Notes: a model not told the origin generated them from the letters alone. Counted from the first letter of the stretch, positions 37,733 to 47,366 are shown. The stretch is 64,000 bases of DNA from Psychrobacter sp. P11G3 (GCF_001435845.1 NZ_CM003596.1:620001-684000); one strand, 5' to 3'. Numbers and translations: made by a program.

Positions 37733-39490
37733 TTATTCCTTATACCAAGATTGACTTTTCAACATCATGTTCATCCAAGGCGGATTTTCATTTAGCCCAT
37801 TTAAATATCTAACAAAAACTTTTGCAGCTTCTGAAGAGTATTCTGCAAGTATAAAAGCTCCTGCGAATCCTTCTGGCTGCGCATTCCAATCAGAAACATT
37901 TCTTAAATGACTAATAAGGCCTTCCATAACGGGAACCTGCTCTTCTATTACAAGCTCTTCTAGACTTTTCTTAGCAGCTGGAGATGATACTTTCTTAGTC
38001 TTACTTAAAGATTCTAATGCGACTCTACCTATTGGAGACAAACCAGTTACATAACTACCTAGTGGTATAGTCTCACGAGATAAATAAATTGCTGGTCTTA
38101 GATCGATTTCACTTAGCTTAGGCTCAAGTAAACACCACTCGTTAATGAAATCGCGTCGTTGATTTAGTGACTCTGGTAGAGATACTGATTCATTTTTGTC
38201 TTCTAAAGCTTTAAGAAAATTAGGTTTACCTTTCTCTTTATCAATTGCACTATAGAATTCCTTAGTTGCAGCTGCTCCAGCACATCTTTCGAATATTACT
38301 AGTTTAGTAATAATAGCTTCGTTAATCGGCATGTCACGCCGCTGCGCAGTTTTAACACGCATTTTTATTACATTTAGCAATCTTTTTACAGTTCTTGGGT
38401 TTCCATGAATAATTGGTGAGTTAGCTAATATTGGAGCAATACGGTCTGCTCGTTCAAATGATTTTGCTAACTCGTTATCCTCAGTAAATCCGAGCAGAGC
38501 TAATGCATCATTTCTAGTGATAGGATCATCTTTCCAAGACTGTTGTAGAGCAGCTTCTAATCCCTGTCTAAGATTACTTAGTTCAGTAGAGTCGATTCCA
38601 GCTTCAATAGCATATAGCATAAATAAGTAAGAACGAATCTCTCTCATACCAGCTTTGGGCACGCGGATAGGCACTTGAATGAGTTTATCTATGTAATCAA
38701 GCTGGTGTCTATCTGAACTGCCTTTGAAATGCTCAGCAACTGAAGATTTAATCATTTCTTCATCAGCAGCAATTATAAAAGCTGTGTTTTTAAGGAACAA
38801 AAACAATCGAATAGCTTCAAGTGTGTGGATTGCATTAGCAGGCAAACAGCGATCTAAATTATCAATAATAATAACAACAGGCTTATTCAATGCATCTAAT
38901 ATTTCTTCATATTCTGTTCTAAAAGCATGGATTTGTTGAGGAGGAGTTTTAGCTTCTTTAGGTTTTATCGTTTTATCAAACTCATTTTTCACATCCGCTA
39001 CTACAGCACGACCTTCTGTATACTCATCCTCGTCTTGAACTCCATCGGTTGCATTACTAATAGCATTAACTCCTCTCGCAAGAAGTCCTGCTGTAGGAAC
39101 ACCAGCAAATAGTGCAGCACCTTCTGCAGCTAGCCCTAATACTCTAAAAATATTCACTCGCTTAAGTAAACCTTTACCTTTCTCTACTAAGTCTTTATCT
39201 CCTTCAGCTTCTTCTAAAAGTCTTGTAGCTATTACTTCTAGAAGGGCGGCTCTTGCATCATCGAAACCTTGATAAAGCCATGCATCAAAATTTATTACGA
39301 TATAATCCTGCTCGTCATCTTCAAGTTTAGTTTCAATAAGCTTGAGAAGCGAAGACTTTCCCGCTCCCCAGTTACCGAAAATTCCAATTGAAATAGGAAG
39401 CATATTTTTAGCAGATAAAATATCAACCGCAAGATCCGATACTTCACCAAAATTAAGATAATCTTCACTTGATTCAACGTCAGACCACAT
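37733..39490 (-). CDS. qatA: QatA: KAP-family ATPase of the Qat defence system
   Basis: The 585-residue P-loop NTPase of the KAP family has Walker A GNWGAGKSS (residues 39-47), INFDAWLYQG typical of KAP proteins, and Walker B VVIIIDNLDRCLP (about residues 205-218). A hydrophobic segment (about 110-135) interrupts the NTPase core, as in membrane-associated KAP proteins. It is first of the four-gene qat operon. Qat systems protect E. coli against phages; the mechanism is not settled. Confidence 0.92.
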   Translation of the reverse strand: MWSDVESSEDYLNFGEVSDLAVDILSAKNMLPISIGIFGNWGAGKSSLLKLIETKLEDDEQDYIVINFDAWLYQGFDDARAALLEVIATRLLEEAEGDKDLVEKGKGLLKRVNIFRVLGLAAEGAALFAGVPTAGLLARGVNAISNATDGVQDEDEYTEGRAVVADVKNEFDKTIKPKEAKTPPQQIHAFRTEYEEILDALNKPVVIIIDNLDRCLPANAIHTLEAIRLFLFLKNTAFIIAADEEMIKSSVAEHFKGSSDRHQLDYIDKLIQVPIRVPKAGMREIRSYLFMLYAIEAGIDSTELSNLRQGLEAALQQSWKDDPITRNDALALLGFTEDNELAKSFERADRIAPILANSPIIHGNPRTVKRLLNVIKMRVKTAQRRDMPINEAIITKLVIFERCAGAAATKEFYSAIDKEKGKPNFLKALEDKNESVSLPESLNQRRDFINEWCLLEPKLSEIDLRPAIYLSRETIPLGSYVTGLSPIGRVALESLSKTKKVSSPAAKKSLEELVIEEQVPVMEGLISHLRNVSDWNAQPEGFAGAFILAEYSSEAAKVFVRYLNGLNENPPWMNMMLKSQSWYKE

Positions 39491-39756
39491 ATTTTTTATC
39501 TCATTTATATAATTTTATAAACAATAATTATAAACTATTGTGTATATCTAAAATTGAATGAATATGGTAGTTTTTGAGTGTTATTAGATATTTTTTAGTT
39601 TTGATTTAGCTAGATGCGACAGTACTTGACGTATGAGATGGCTTGTACCTATCAATTTTTGTGAGGTATTGGTATATTTAAATTGAAATAGTAATCTGCA
39701 AATCATGAAATACCTCTTAAATTGTTTTAACTATTACATTAAACGAACCATTTCCT
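39491..39756. promoter_or_regulatory. Divergent promoter region between the two defence loci
   Basis: A very AT-rich 266-base spacer from which qatA is read leftwards and the nuclease-STAND gene rightwards. Several TATAAT-like boxes are possible and none stands out. I see no regulator gene or clear operator. Confidence 0.45.
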
Positions 39757-42700
39757 ATGAATCAGAATGCAACATCGATTAACTTTTCAAGAGCTGGTGA
39801 TATATTTCATTATCGCTGGGCTGTCAAACGCTGCTTAAAGCTATTAGATTTCGATACGGATTTGACTCATATTACGATAGAAGGCTCTGACGATTATAGT
39901 CAGGGTGGTGAAAATGTTGTTGATTTGGCCGAGTATAGGGAGTCAGCTAATGGTGAAAAGTCGGTAGAATACTTTCAGTTGAAACACTCTACTGTTAGAG
40001 CCGATGAAGACTTTAAGATATCTGACCTGAGAGACACTATTATTGGGTTTTCCCAAAGATATGTGGACTCCGTAAATAGTAATCATTTTCAAAGCTATAA
40101 ATTCACTGTAACAACCAATAGAAAAATATGTCCTAACTTTAAAAAAAATATTAGTAGTCTTGCCCATGGCATTCCAGCAGATAAAGCATTCGTCAACACT
40201 ATAAAAAGATATACCAAGCTTAGTGAAACAAAATTGAAAGATTTTTGTTCACATCTTAACTTACATGATATCGAAGGCAATTTTAACGTACAAAAGCAAG
40301 ATATTCATGAAGAGCTATCTAGAATTTGGATATCAAAGAACGTTACTGATATGGAGCGTTTGTTGGTAGCAACAGTTTGGGAGCGTTTAGAACCGAATAA
40401 GAGAAATATAGTAAAAAAAGAGAACATTCTTGAAGCGTTTAATATTACTGATATTAATGACTTATTTCCTGCTCCGCCAAAATTTGAAGCCCTTCCAAAT
40501 AATTATGTTCCTCGGCAACAGCAAGATGCCATAATTAATAGTATTCAATCTACTACTACTCATACTATCATCACGGCATCAGGGGGTGTAGGCAAGTCAA
40601 TTCTAAGCAGTAATTTAGTTAATATTTTACCTATGCCTAACATAGTGATTGCTTATGATTGCTTTGGCAACGGTGGTTATCGTAAAACTAGCGAGAAACG
40701 CCATACTGTCAAAGATGCAATGACGCAGGTTATTAATGAATTAGCCAAAGCTGGGTATTGTCTACAAATTATTCCCACTAGAAATGAGCCTGATGAACAT
40801 TGGATTCTTCAGTTTCTAGACAGGATAAATGAAGTCTGCAGTAACTTAACAGCCGATCATCCTCAAGCATTACTGGTAATCGTATTTGATGCTGTGGACA
40901 ACGCTATGATGGCGGCAGATGAGTTCAATGAAAGTTGCTTTGCTAATCAGCTTTTAAAGGAAGATGTGCCAGATAACTGTCGGTTAATTTTTACCTGTAG
41001 GCCTGAAAGGCTGGAGCTACTTGATCCACCAAGCTCTATCGTACCACTAGAGCTATCATCCTTTACTACTAAAGAAACGCTAAAAAACCTTCAACAATAT
41101 TATGCTGATGTAGATATAGCACAAGTAGAAGAGTTTAATAGTTTGACAGGGGGTAACCCTCGAGTGCAAGCCAATGCATTGGCTTTACGGTATGAGTCAT
41201 TACATGAATTACTCTTATCTTTTAACTCGGCAATCATAACTGTTGAGGACTTAATAGAAAGACAATTAAAAGAAGCTATGAGCGATTTGAAAGACAAATT
41301 CCCGTTAGTTTATAGACAGGACATCGATAGCATTTGTATAGGACTGGCAACATTACCACCTTTTATTCCTTTATCCGTATTAGCCACTATTGCACAGGTT
41401 CCAGTGGACTTAGTAAAAAGCTTTGTAGCAGATTTAGGGCGTCCTTTATGGCTGACAGACCACGCTGTTCAGTTTCGGGACGAGCCTACTGAAAAATGGT
41501 TTCAGGATAACTTTAGTGCAACCAATGCTCAAATATCAAACTATGTAGATGCTATCAAGCAACTTGATACCATCAGCCCGTATATCGCTGAAGCTTTACC
41601 CGTATTACTTCATAAGTCCGGAAGGTATGATGAATTAGTGGCATTGGCACTGTCTGATAAATACCTACCTGAAGGCAGTCCATACGATAAGAGCCTAATT
41701 AAGATCACACGTCTACAATATGCTTTTAAAGCCTCGTTAAAAGTTAATCGTATTCATGACGCTACTAAACTCGCATTATTAGCGGGTGAAGAAATTGCTA
41801 CTAATGAACGGCAAAATGAAGTATTCAAAAATAATATTGATTTAGTCACTCAAAACCTATCAGAAGGCAGAATAACGGAGCTAGCCCACAAAAAGGTGAT
41901 AAGAGGAAAATGGCAAGGTTCTGAGTTAGTGTATTCGGCGTCATTACTCGCAAGCTTACCTGATTCAAAAGGACAGGCTACAGTTTACCTGCGTTCTGCT
42001 GAACACTTTCTGCACCGTTATTTCGAAAAAAGAGATAGCAATAACAAAGAGCACGATGACTTCTTTGATGAAGAGCTTGAAGATATTGATATTGTAGAGC
42101 TTGCTTCAGCACATTTTAATATTTTTGGAAGCAAGGATAGTGTGGATTTTATTGTGGGGTGGAAACCACCAGAGACGATTTATCGTATAGGTTTACGGTT
42201 TCTTAAAAGGTTAATTGATAGAGGTGATATTGCTACTGTAGCTCAAATGGCAGTTTATGGAAAAGATAACGCTAGCTTTGTGCTTGCAGCGACTGAAGTA
42301 CTTATGCAAGTAGGTATAACACCACCACGGGAATGTCTGACACGGTGTCTTAATATCGTTATTAATCCTAAAACACGACTTGAAGTATCTAGTGAATATA
42401 GCTATCACAGAGCTTCTTATTCTAATCATACCTTCCTATCATTCTTTGAAGCTTGCCTTATTCAGAAGCTATTTGTAAAAAATATTCGAAGAGGACTAAA
42501 TTACTATTATAAACTACCATATTTATATGCTCTTTCAGAAATAAGAGCTCATGGGGACGAAGTAGAGAATTTCTTACGTTTTTTATCCTTACAAGCAAGT
42601 TTTCAAAATAGCTTTAAGATAGATCATGAAGCCTTTATCAAAAAATGCTTTCAAAGGGATAATAAAAAAGGCTACGAGTCAGAAAAGGAGTTTAAAGATA

Positions 42701-45700
42701 GCTGTGCTCTAATCAATGAGTTTTTACCACTGTATACTTTAAGGGTAAAAACACTTGTTGGAGCAGATATTACTAGTGTAGGTTTTATAGGACAAACTAC
42801 AGAGACTTTTATTAAACAACATTCTGATCGCTATCAAGACTATGATCCTAAAGCTTATTTAGCGACCAATGTCAAATTCGATATTCTATTATTTAGTAAA
42901 GAACAATCAATAGTAGATATATTCATTAAGCAAGTGAAAAGTGATTCAATTAAATGTAGTTTTAAAGATAATTTTTATTTTGTCAGAGCTAGTTGCCATC
43001 ATCCTAAACTTAGTGAATTAGTTGATATATTTGAAAACAAATTAGAGCAGATATTGCACAAATTTGATCACGAAGAATCGCCAGAATCTCATTCTGATAA
43101 CTATTTAAATTTTTCTAGATCTATTTTGGCTATTGATCTAGAAAATGCTGCCGTCTATTTTGATACAGGATTAAAAAAAGCTACAAATTTTGGTAATGAA
43201 GTGGTCGATCGATGGGAAGCAATATCTGCTATAGCCCAACGTAGCGTTGAAGACAAACTATATAGTCCAAAGCTTGCCCATCGTTATATGTGTGTGGCAG
43301 AGCTAATTGGTGATTCTGATACAGGACAAAACTATTGGGATGAGAGACAAATATTCTCTACTTGCTTAAAGATATCGCCTTTAACAATGTTGGCAATAGC
43401 AAACAGATGGAAAGAGCGTGATGTTGGATGGCGCGGTATTTCAAACCTCGTAAATGGTGTTCTAGATATTAGAGAGGTTAATCCGGTTATCTTATGGGCA
43501 TTCACAGCATTCAGTTTTGATAGTAGTTTGGTAGATTTTTTCGATAAGATCGCTGCTATTATGCCTGATAAGCAGATTCAGCATACTATGCTTGATCATG
43601 TGATTAGAGATTTAAGAGTGAAGGGCCGTGTTGGTAGAGATTGGAAGACCATCGAAAATATAGCGAGCCAGTACAATTTAAGCAATAATGAATTAAATAA
43701 TTTAGAAAGATTAGTCGGGGTTGATAAGGAAAGTGTTTCTAATATAGTGCCTATTGTTAATCTCGCTAAAAAGAAAGATAACAGCGAAAAAACTCAGAAC
43801 TGGCTAAAATGCTATGGCCATGTAGATATTCTAACAAAAAATGGCTTTAGAGAAGCTTTTATTACTTTTAAAGACAATAGAAGGTCTAGACAGTATGATG
43901 ATTATTTTTGGCAAGGCTGCTTTGAACAGGTAAGCTCTAGAAAGTCATTAGTTTTTTTAGATATAGTTGTTAACTCAGAAGAATTGAGCTTTCATGGTAT
44001 TAAGGACGCTTTCGAAGCAATGCCCGAACAATGGAAAACTCGCCCCGCTTTATTTAATCACTGGTCTGTGTTGATAAGTCACCTAGCTTCAAGATTCCCT
44101 AGTAGTTTTACTTTAAATAATAGATATGATCCAAAGTACTTAGATTGCTTTATTCTCAACGAGGCTTCTCAAGAAGCTATTCGTTTAGGAGCAACGAAGG
44201 GTTTGTCTGAAACTGGATTGGTTGAAGACGCAGGTTCACTTTTCCAGTTTGCGCGTTATTATGCATCACAACTAACTGTTGCAGAAGCTAAAGACTTGGT
44301 AGATTTCGGTCTCTGTCGTTTTGAGAGGTACATCGATTCAGCATATGCAGACGGGGCATGGAAGGATGAGTTTTTATTACCTACCAGCATAGAGCAAGCA
44401 ATAGTTAATTATATCTATGCAAACTTGGGGTCCCCTTTTGTAGAGGAGCGCTGGCGAGCTGTACATGCAGTAATACGATTATATCAATTGAAATGTTATG
44501 AGGAAATAGACTTACTGATGGACTGTCTATCTAACGGTGTGTTAGATATTTTCATTCCACCAGCCTATGACTTTTATGCATTACATGCAAAATTATATTT
44601 ACTAGTTGCTCTAACTCGCTGTGTTCATATTAGTGCAACTCCTTTACTAAAACACAAAGAAGAGTTTGTCGCCATAGCCCTTGATGACAGCAAAGGCATT
44701 CTATTTCAGTATTATGCCAAACAAATATGCTTGCAAATTTATGGAAGTATCCCCAACAGTTTTGATGAATCCACTTTTAATCATATTAATCAAATAGCTG
44801 TTTCTCAAATCTCCGCTATTACTGGTGAAGAATATAGCTATTCTGCCGATTCACCTTGGCATCAAAACCAAAATTTCAATGACTTACCTGAATTCTATTT
44901 TGGATATGATTTTGATAAATCGTGGCTTCCACCGCTCGGTAGAGTATTTGGAATTTCATTAAAACAAATAAAAGACGTAGCAAAGGATGTTTTATTTAAT
45001 GAATGGGGTATGGTGCTTGATGGCAAGTGGATAAACGATAGCAGGAAAAATCTGTGGAAAAAGCTAAACAGCCATTCACGTCAGTATGATATGCATGGTA
45101 GAGATGGTAGTTATCCGGATATTGATAGTTATAGTTTTTATATCTCTTATCATTTGATGTTTGCGGTAGCTTCAAAATTGATTAAAGCTATGCCAGTTGT
45201 TCAGGTCAGCTATCACGAAAAATCATCTTGGTTAGAGTGGTTAGATAGGCATTTATTACTAGATGATAATCTCAAATTGTTATCAGAAAACAGAGATTAC
45301 ATGCCTATCGAGAGAAGAGACTGGGTGCTTGAAAATGCTAATAAAGAATGGCAATGGCAAATAAAAGAGAATGATTTTATTGATTTGCTGGTTAGCACTC
45401 AAGGTAATAGCACTTGGTTGAATGTAGAAGGTGAATGGGAAGAGGTTGAAAATAGTAGAATCGAACGGGTCTCATTCAAAAGTATATTAGTACCCAATCG
45501 TTTCAGTCAGTCCTTATTAAACACGACTATCAATCACGAGAACTATGTCCACGAATGCTTCCTCTATGACTTTTGCTCGATTGATAATGAACATGACGAC
45601 AAAGTGTTTATAGCAGTAAAACTACTTGAGTTAGATGAGGAAAGGTACGGTGTTGGCTCTATGGATCCATTTCTTGGTGGTGTCAGAAGGATACAGCAAT

Positions 45701-46068
45701 TTAAACTACATTCCTCTATTAAAGAGGTAATTCATTGTACTTATAGCAATGATATGAAAGACTGGCAACTTGATGATAGGGTATGTTTACAAAGCAGATG
45801 TTGGAGCGAAGATAAGCCAAGTCATAATGACGATTATATGAGGAATGGTAATCAGGCATTAGCGTCCCTAGATTTATTAACTCTAATATGTAAGAAAATG
45901 AATGTAGAAATTGCTATTCAAGTGAATATCAAAAGAACATATAAAGACTCATATAATATTCGGAGCAAAGACGATGACATTGGATATATCCCACCCTATA
46001 GCAAAACCTTCTTCTTATCTGCAGATGGAAAGCTTAGAGACGCAACAAAGCGTTATCAACTTAGGTAA
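39757..46068 (+). CDS. Giant nuclease-STAND NTPase, Avs-like anti-phage sensor
   Basis: The 2103-residue protein has an N-terminal PD-(D/E)xK-type nuclease region of the DUF4297/Cap4 kind (residues about 15-130). Visible parts are HYRWAVKRCLKLLDF, VVDLAEYRES and VEYFQLKHST, giving Asp 56, Glu 71 and Lys 76 as plausible catalytic residues. A P-loop NTPase follows with GGVGKS (276-281) and Walker B LLVIVFDAVDNA (372-383). The remaining 1500 residues lack obvious motifs and look helical, as in the repeat sensor parts of Avs proteins. Avs proteins bind phage terminase or portal and then activate the nuclease. The Avs type, and even strict Avs membership, cannot be fixed by eye. Confidence 0.78.
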   Translation: MNQNATSINFSRAGDIFHYRWAVKRCLKLLDFDTDLTHITIEGSDDYSQGGENVVDLAEYRESANGEKSVEYFQLKHSTVRADEDFKISDLRDTIIGFSQRYVDSVNSNHFQSYKFTVTTNRKICPNFKKNISSLAHGIPADKAFVNTIKRYTKLSETKLKDFCSHLNLHDIEGNFNVQKQDIHEELSRIWISKNVTDMERLLVATVWERLEPNKRNIVKKENILEAFNITDINDLFPAPPKFEALPNNYVPRQQQDAIINSIQSTTTHTIITASGGVGKSILSSNLVNILPMPNIVIAYDCFGNGGYRKTSEKRHTVKDAMTQVINELAKAGYCLQIIPTRNEPDEHWILQFLDRINEVCSNLTADHPQALLVIVFDAVDNAMMAADEFNESCFANQLLKEDVPDNCRLIFTCRPERLELLDPPSSIVPLELSSFTTKETLKNLQQYYADVDIAQVEEFNSLTGGNPRVQANALALRYESLHELLLSFNSAIITVEDLIERQLKEAMSDLKDKFPLVYRQDIDSICIGLATLPPFIPLSVLATIAQVPVDLVKSFVADLGRPLWLTDHAVQFRDEPTEKWFQDNFSATNAQISNYVDAIKQLDTISPYIAEALPVLLHKSGRYDELVALALSDKYLPEGSPYDKSLIKITRLQYAFKASLKVNRIHDATKLALLAGEEIATNERQNEVFKNNIDLVTQNLSEGRITELAHKKVIRGKWQGSELVYSASLLASLPDSKGQATVYLRSAEHFLHRYFEKRDSNNKEHDDFFDEELEDIDIVELASAHFNIFGSKDSVDFIVGWKPPETIYRIGLRFLKRLIDRGDIATVAQMAVYGKDNASFVLAATEVLMQVGITPPRECLTRCLNIVINPKTRLEVSSEYSYHRASYSNHTFLSFFEACLIQKLFVKNIRRGLNYYYKLPYLYALSEIRAHGDEVENFLRFLSLQASFQNSFKIDHEAFIKKCFQRDNKKGYESEKEFKDSCALINEFLPLYTLRVKTLVGADITSVGFIGQTTETFIKQHSDRYQDYDPKAYLATNVKFDILLFSKEQSIVDIFIKQVKSDSIKCSFKDNFYFVRASCHHPKLSELVDIFENKLEQILHKFDHEESPESHSDNYLNFSRSILAIDLENAAVYFDTGLKKATNFGNEVVDRWEAISAIAQRSVEDKLYSPKLAHRYMCVAELIGDSDTGQNYWDERQIFSTCLKISPLTMLAIANRWKERDVGWRGISNLVNGVLDIREVNPVILWAFTAFSFDSSLVDFFDKIAAIMPDKQIQHTMLDHVIRDLRVKGRVGRDWKTIENIASQYNLSNNELNNLERLVGVDKESVSNIVPIVNLAKKKDNSEKTQNWLKCYGHVDILTKNGFREAFITFKDNRRSRQYDDYFWQGCFEQVSSRKSLVFLDIVVNSEELSFHGIKDAFEAMPEQWKTRPALFNHWSVLISHLASRFPSSFTLNNRYDPKYLDCFILNEASQEAIRLGATKGLSETGLVEDAGSLFQFARYYASQLTVAEAKDLVDFGLCRFERYIDSAYADGAWKDEFLLPTSIEQAIVNYIYANLGSPFVEERWRAVHAVIRLYQLKCYEEIDLLMDCLSNGVLDIFIPPAYDFYALHAKLYLLVALTRCVHISATPLLKHKEEFVAIALDDSKGILFQYYAKQICLQIYGSIPNSFDESTFNHINQIAVSQISAITGEEYSYSADSPWHQNQNFNDLPEFYFGYDFDKSWLPPLGRVFGISLKQIKDVAKDVLFNEWGMVLDGKWINDSRKNLWKKLNSHSRQYDMHGRDGSYPDIDSYSFYISYHLMFAVASKLIKAMPVVQVSYHEKSSWLEWLDRHLLLDDNLKLLSENRDYMPIERRDWVLENANKEWQWQIKENDFIDLLVSTQGNSTWLNVEGEWEEVENSRIERVSFKSILVPNRFSQSLLNTTINHENYVHECFLYDFCSIDNEHDDKVFIAVKLLELDEERYGVGSMDPFLGGVRRIQQFKLHSSIKEVIHCTYSNDMKDWQLDDRVCLQSRCWSEDKPSHNDDYMRNGNQALASLDLLTLICKKMNVEIAIQVNIKRTYKDSYNIRSKDDDIGYIPPYSKTFFLSADGKLRDATKRYQLR

Positions 46069-46702
46069 GCGATTAATTAATAATTTTAAAGACGATGAAG
46101 TTGACGAAATAACAGCATGGATGTGTAACTATATTGCTGAAAAAATATTATTAGCTGAACAAACTGATAATGAGGATACTAAGCAAGAGTGCTTTGACAC
46201 TATACTTAAACTTTGGGAAAGACATTCTTCATTTCCTGATGGTAAACGCCCATTTGAAAATCTTGAGCCCGTTTTAGAAACATTGAATTCGCTAAATCCT
46301 AGTAATCAAAATAATAGATACTTATCTAACCCATTTGCCCAGTTATCTTCAGGTAAGGATGGAAACGATTTGAATAGTTGGCTTAAGATGACGAAGGTTT
46401 TAGATAAGAATGCACGTATTCTTATCTATTTTTGTATTAATCAAGCTATCAAAGAAACTATAGATGAAGATACCAAGAATTGGCTCACTGAAATAAGCCA
46501 GCTTTTAGAAGACCCTGTTATCAAATTTAAGTTTCTTTATCCAGATGAAGATGAGTCGATAACAAACCAAGATAAAATAGAGTCTTTGAGAGGTAAGCTT
46601 GCAACTATGAAAGAGTTTAAATCATTAAGTGAAAGTATTATGGGGGCTATTGAGGATGAAATATCTGACTTGGGAAAGAACCAATCAGTCACGAACCTTT
46701 GA
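45974..46702 (+). CDS. Companion gene overlapping the nuclease-STAND gene, unrecognised
   Basis: The 242-residue product is acidic, helical and soluble, with no Cys-rich or catalytic motif that I recognise. Its ATG at 45974 lies inside the upstream gene, 95 bases before that gene's stop, in another frame. CGGAG eight bases ahead supports this start; an internal ATG at 46025 lacks one. Such deep overlap implies co-expression and probable partnership with the large protein, perhaps as a regulator or immunity-like subunit (inference). Confidence 0.65.
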   Translation: MTLDISHPIAKPSSYLQMESLETQQSVINLGKRLINNFKDDEVDEITAWMCNYIAEKILLAEQTDNEDTKQECFDTILKLWERHSSFPDGKRPFENLEPVLETLNSLNPSNQNNRYLSNPFAQLSSGKDGNDLNSWLKMTKVLDKNARILIYFCINQAIKETIDEDTKNWLTEISQLLEDPVIKFKFLYPDEDESITNQDKIESLRGKLATMKEFKSLSESIMGAIEDEISDLGKNQSVTNL

Positions 46703-46875
46703 AATTGTAGGCCATACCATTTTGTATTCAAACTAAAAAAATGATTACGGATGAACTGATAGGACGTTTTTATTTTTTATCTCGAACTGAGTTTGATTCT
46801 TAAATTTTAAGCTACTGAACTTGTCAATAAGCATAAATTATAGGGCTCCGTTACCACAACCAATTTTCAACAACC

Positions 46876-46922
46876 TTGGTCACAAAATGGTCACCGTTTG
46901 GTCACCGAGTACTTGGTCACCG
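46876..46922. repeat. Four TTGGTCAC(C) repeats near the right end of the island
   Basis: Copies at 46876-46883 (TTGGTCAC), 46887-46895 (ATGGTCACC), 46898-46906 and 46913-46921 (TTGGTCACC) are spaced 11, 11 and 15 bases apart. They lie about 200-250 bases inside the right attachment site. A further TTGGTCAC lies at 9716-9723 inside the left end. Integrases of this type bind short arm repeats beside the core site, so these are candidate arm sites. The rest of 46703-47057 holds no gene. Confidence 0.6.
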
Positions 46923-47057
46923 ATTTTCAAAAGGTAGAGTACATGCATGCAAACTTATCGTGATTATATCATTAGAGAGTGGACAGCCTCTTAAGAGTTG
47001 ATGAATATATAACTACTAACCCTTATAAATAAATACTTCAAAGAAATTTTCAGACAT

Positions 47058-47088
47058 AAAAAAGCCTCAAACAATATAATGCTTGAGG
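47058..47088 (-). terminator. Terminator of the tRNA-Arg gene, supplied by the island
   Basis: On the minus strand CCTCAA, a 12-base loop and TTGAGG are followed by CTTTTTTATG. It lies 33 bases beyond the tRNA 3' end and inside the island, so the mobile element provides the tRNA with a terminator. Confidence 0.75.
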
Positions 47089-47120
47089 TGATATTTGAAC
47101 AAAACTTAAGCTATAAATAG

Positions 47121-47165
47121 TGGTGCGCTCGGCGGGAATCGAACCCACGACCCTCGGCTTCGGAG
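47121..47165 (-). repeat. Right attachment site within tRNA-Arg
   Basis: These 45 bases, from the anticodon loop to CCA, are identical to 9533-9577. The recombination crossover must lie within them. Confidence 0.88.
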
Positions 47166-47197
47166 ACCGATACTCTATCCAACTGAGCTACGAGCGC
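47121..47197 (-). tRNA. tRNA-Arg(CCG), intact
   Basis: The 77-base gene folds into a full cloverleaf. The acceptor arm is GCGCTCG paired with CGAGCGC, the D loop contains AGTTGGATAGA, and the anticodon loop CTCCGAA carries anticodon CCG. The T arm contains GTTCGAT and CCA is encoded. The codon read is CGG. Its last 45 bases are the island's right attachment site. Confidence 0.96.
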
Positions 47198-47366
47198 ATA
47201 CGATAACGATATGTCTGACTGTCACGCTTAGATGCGCATGATAATTAGCATAAGGTGTCTAGAAATAAAGACCGCTTAGTCTAACAAATAAAAAGCATAA
47301 AGCCAATAAATGACAGTCGCGATTGAGGTTTTTTAAGAAAAAACAGCCAAGTCATTAAACAAGCAT

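Larger units (their letters stand above)
9533..47165. mobile_element. Integrated genomic island at tRNA-Arg(CCG), about 37.6 kb
   Basis: A perfect 45-bp direct repeat bounds the region (9533-9577 and 47121-47165). The repeat equals the 3' part of tRNA-Arg from the anticodon loop to CCA; the intact tRNA is at the right end and only the 3' part at the left end. This is what tyrosine integrases leave on integrating into a tRNA gene. Inside are a phage-type integrase with an excisionase-like gene, a large-recombinase trio, copper resistance and two defence loci, none of them core genes. The first half has near-chromosomal base composition and the second half is clearly AT-richer, so the island is probably composite. 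Excision was not tested. Confidence 0.8.

Noticed and set aside
46537..46731. Antisense frame over the end of the companion gene, possible antitoxin
   Set aside because: No ribosome site and no toxin-antitoxin motif; it is the shadow of the companion gene.
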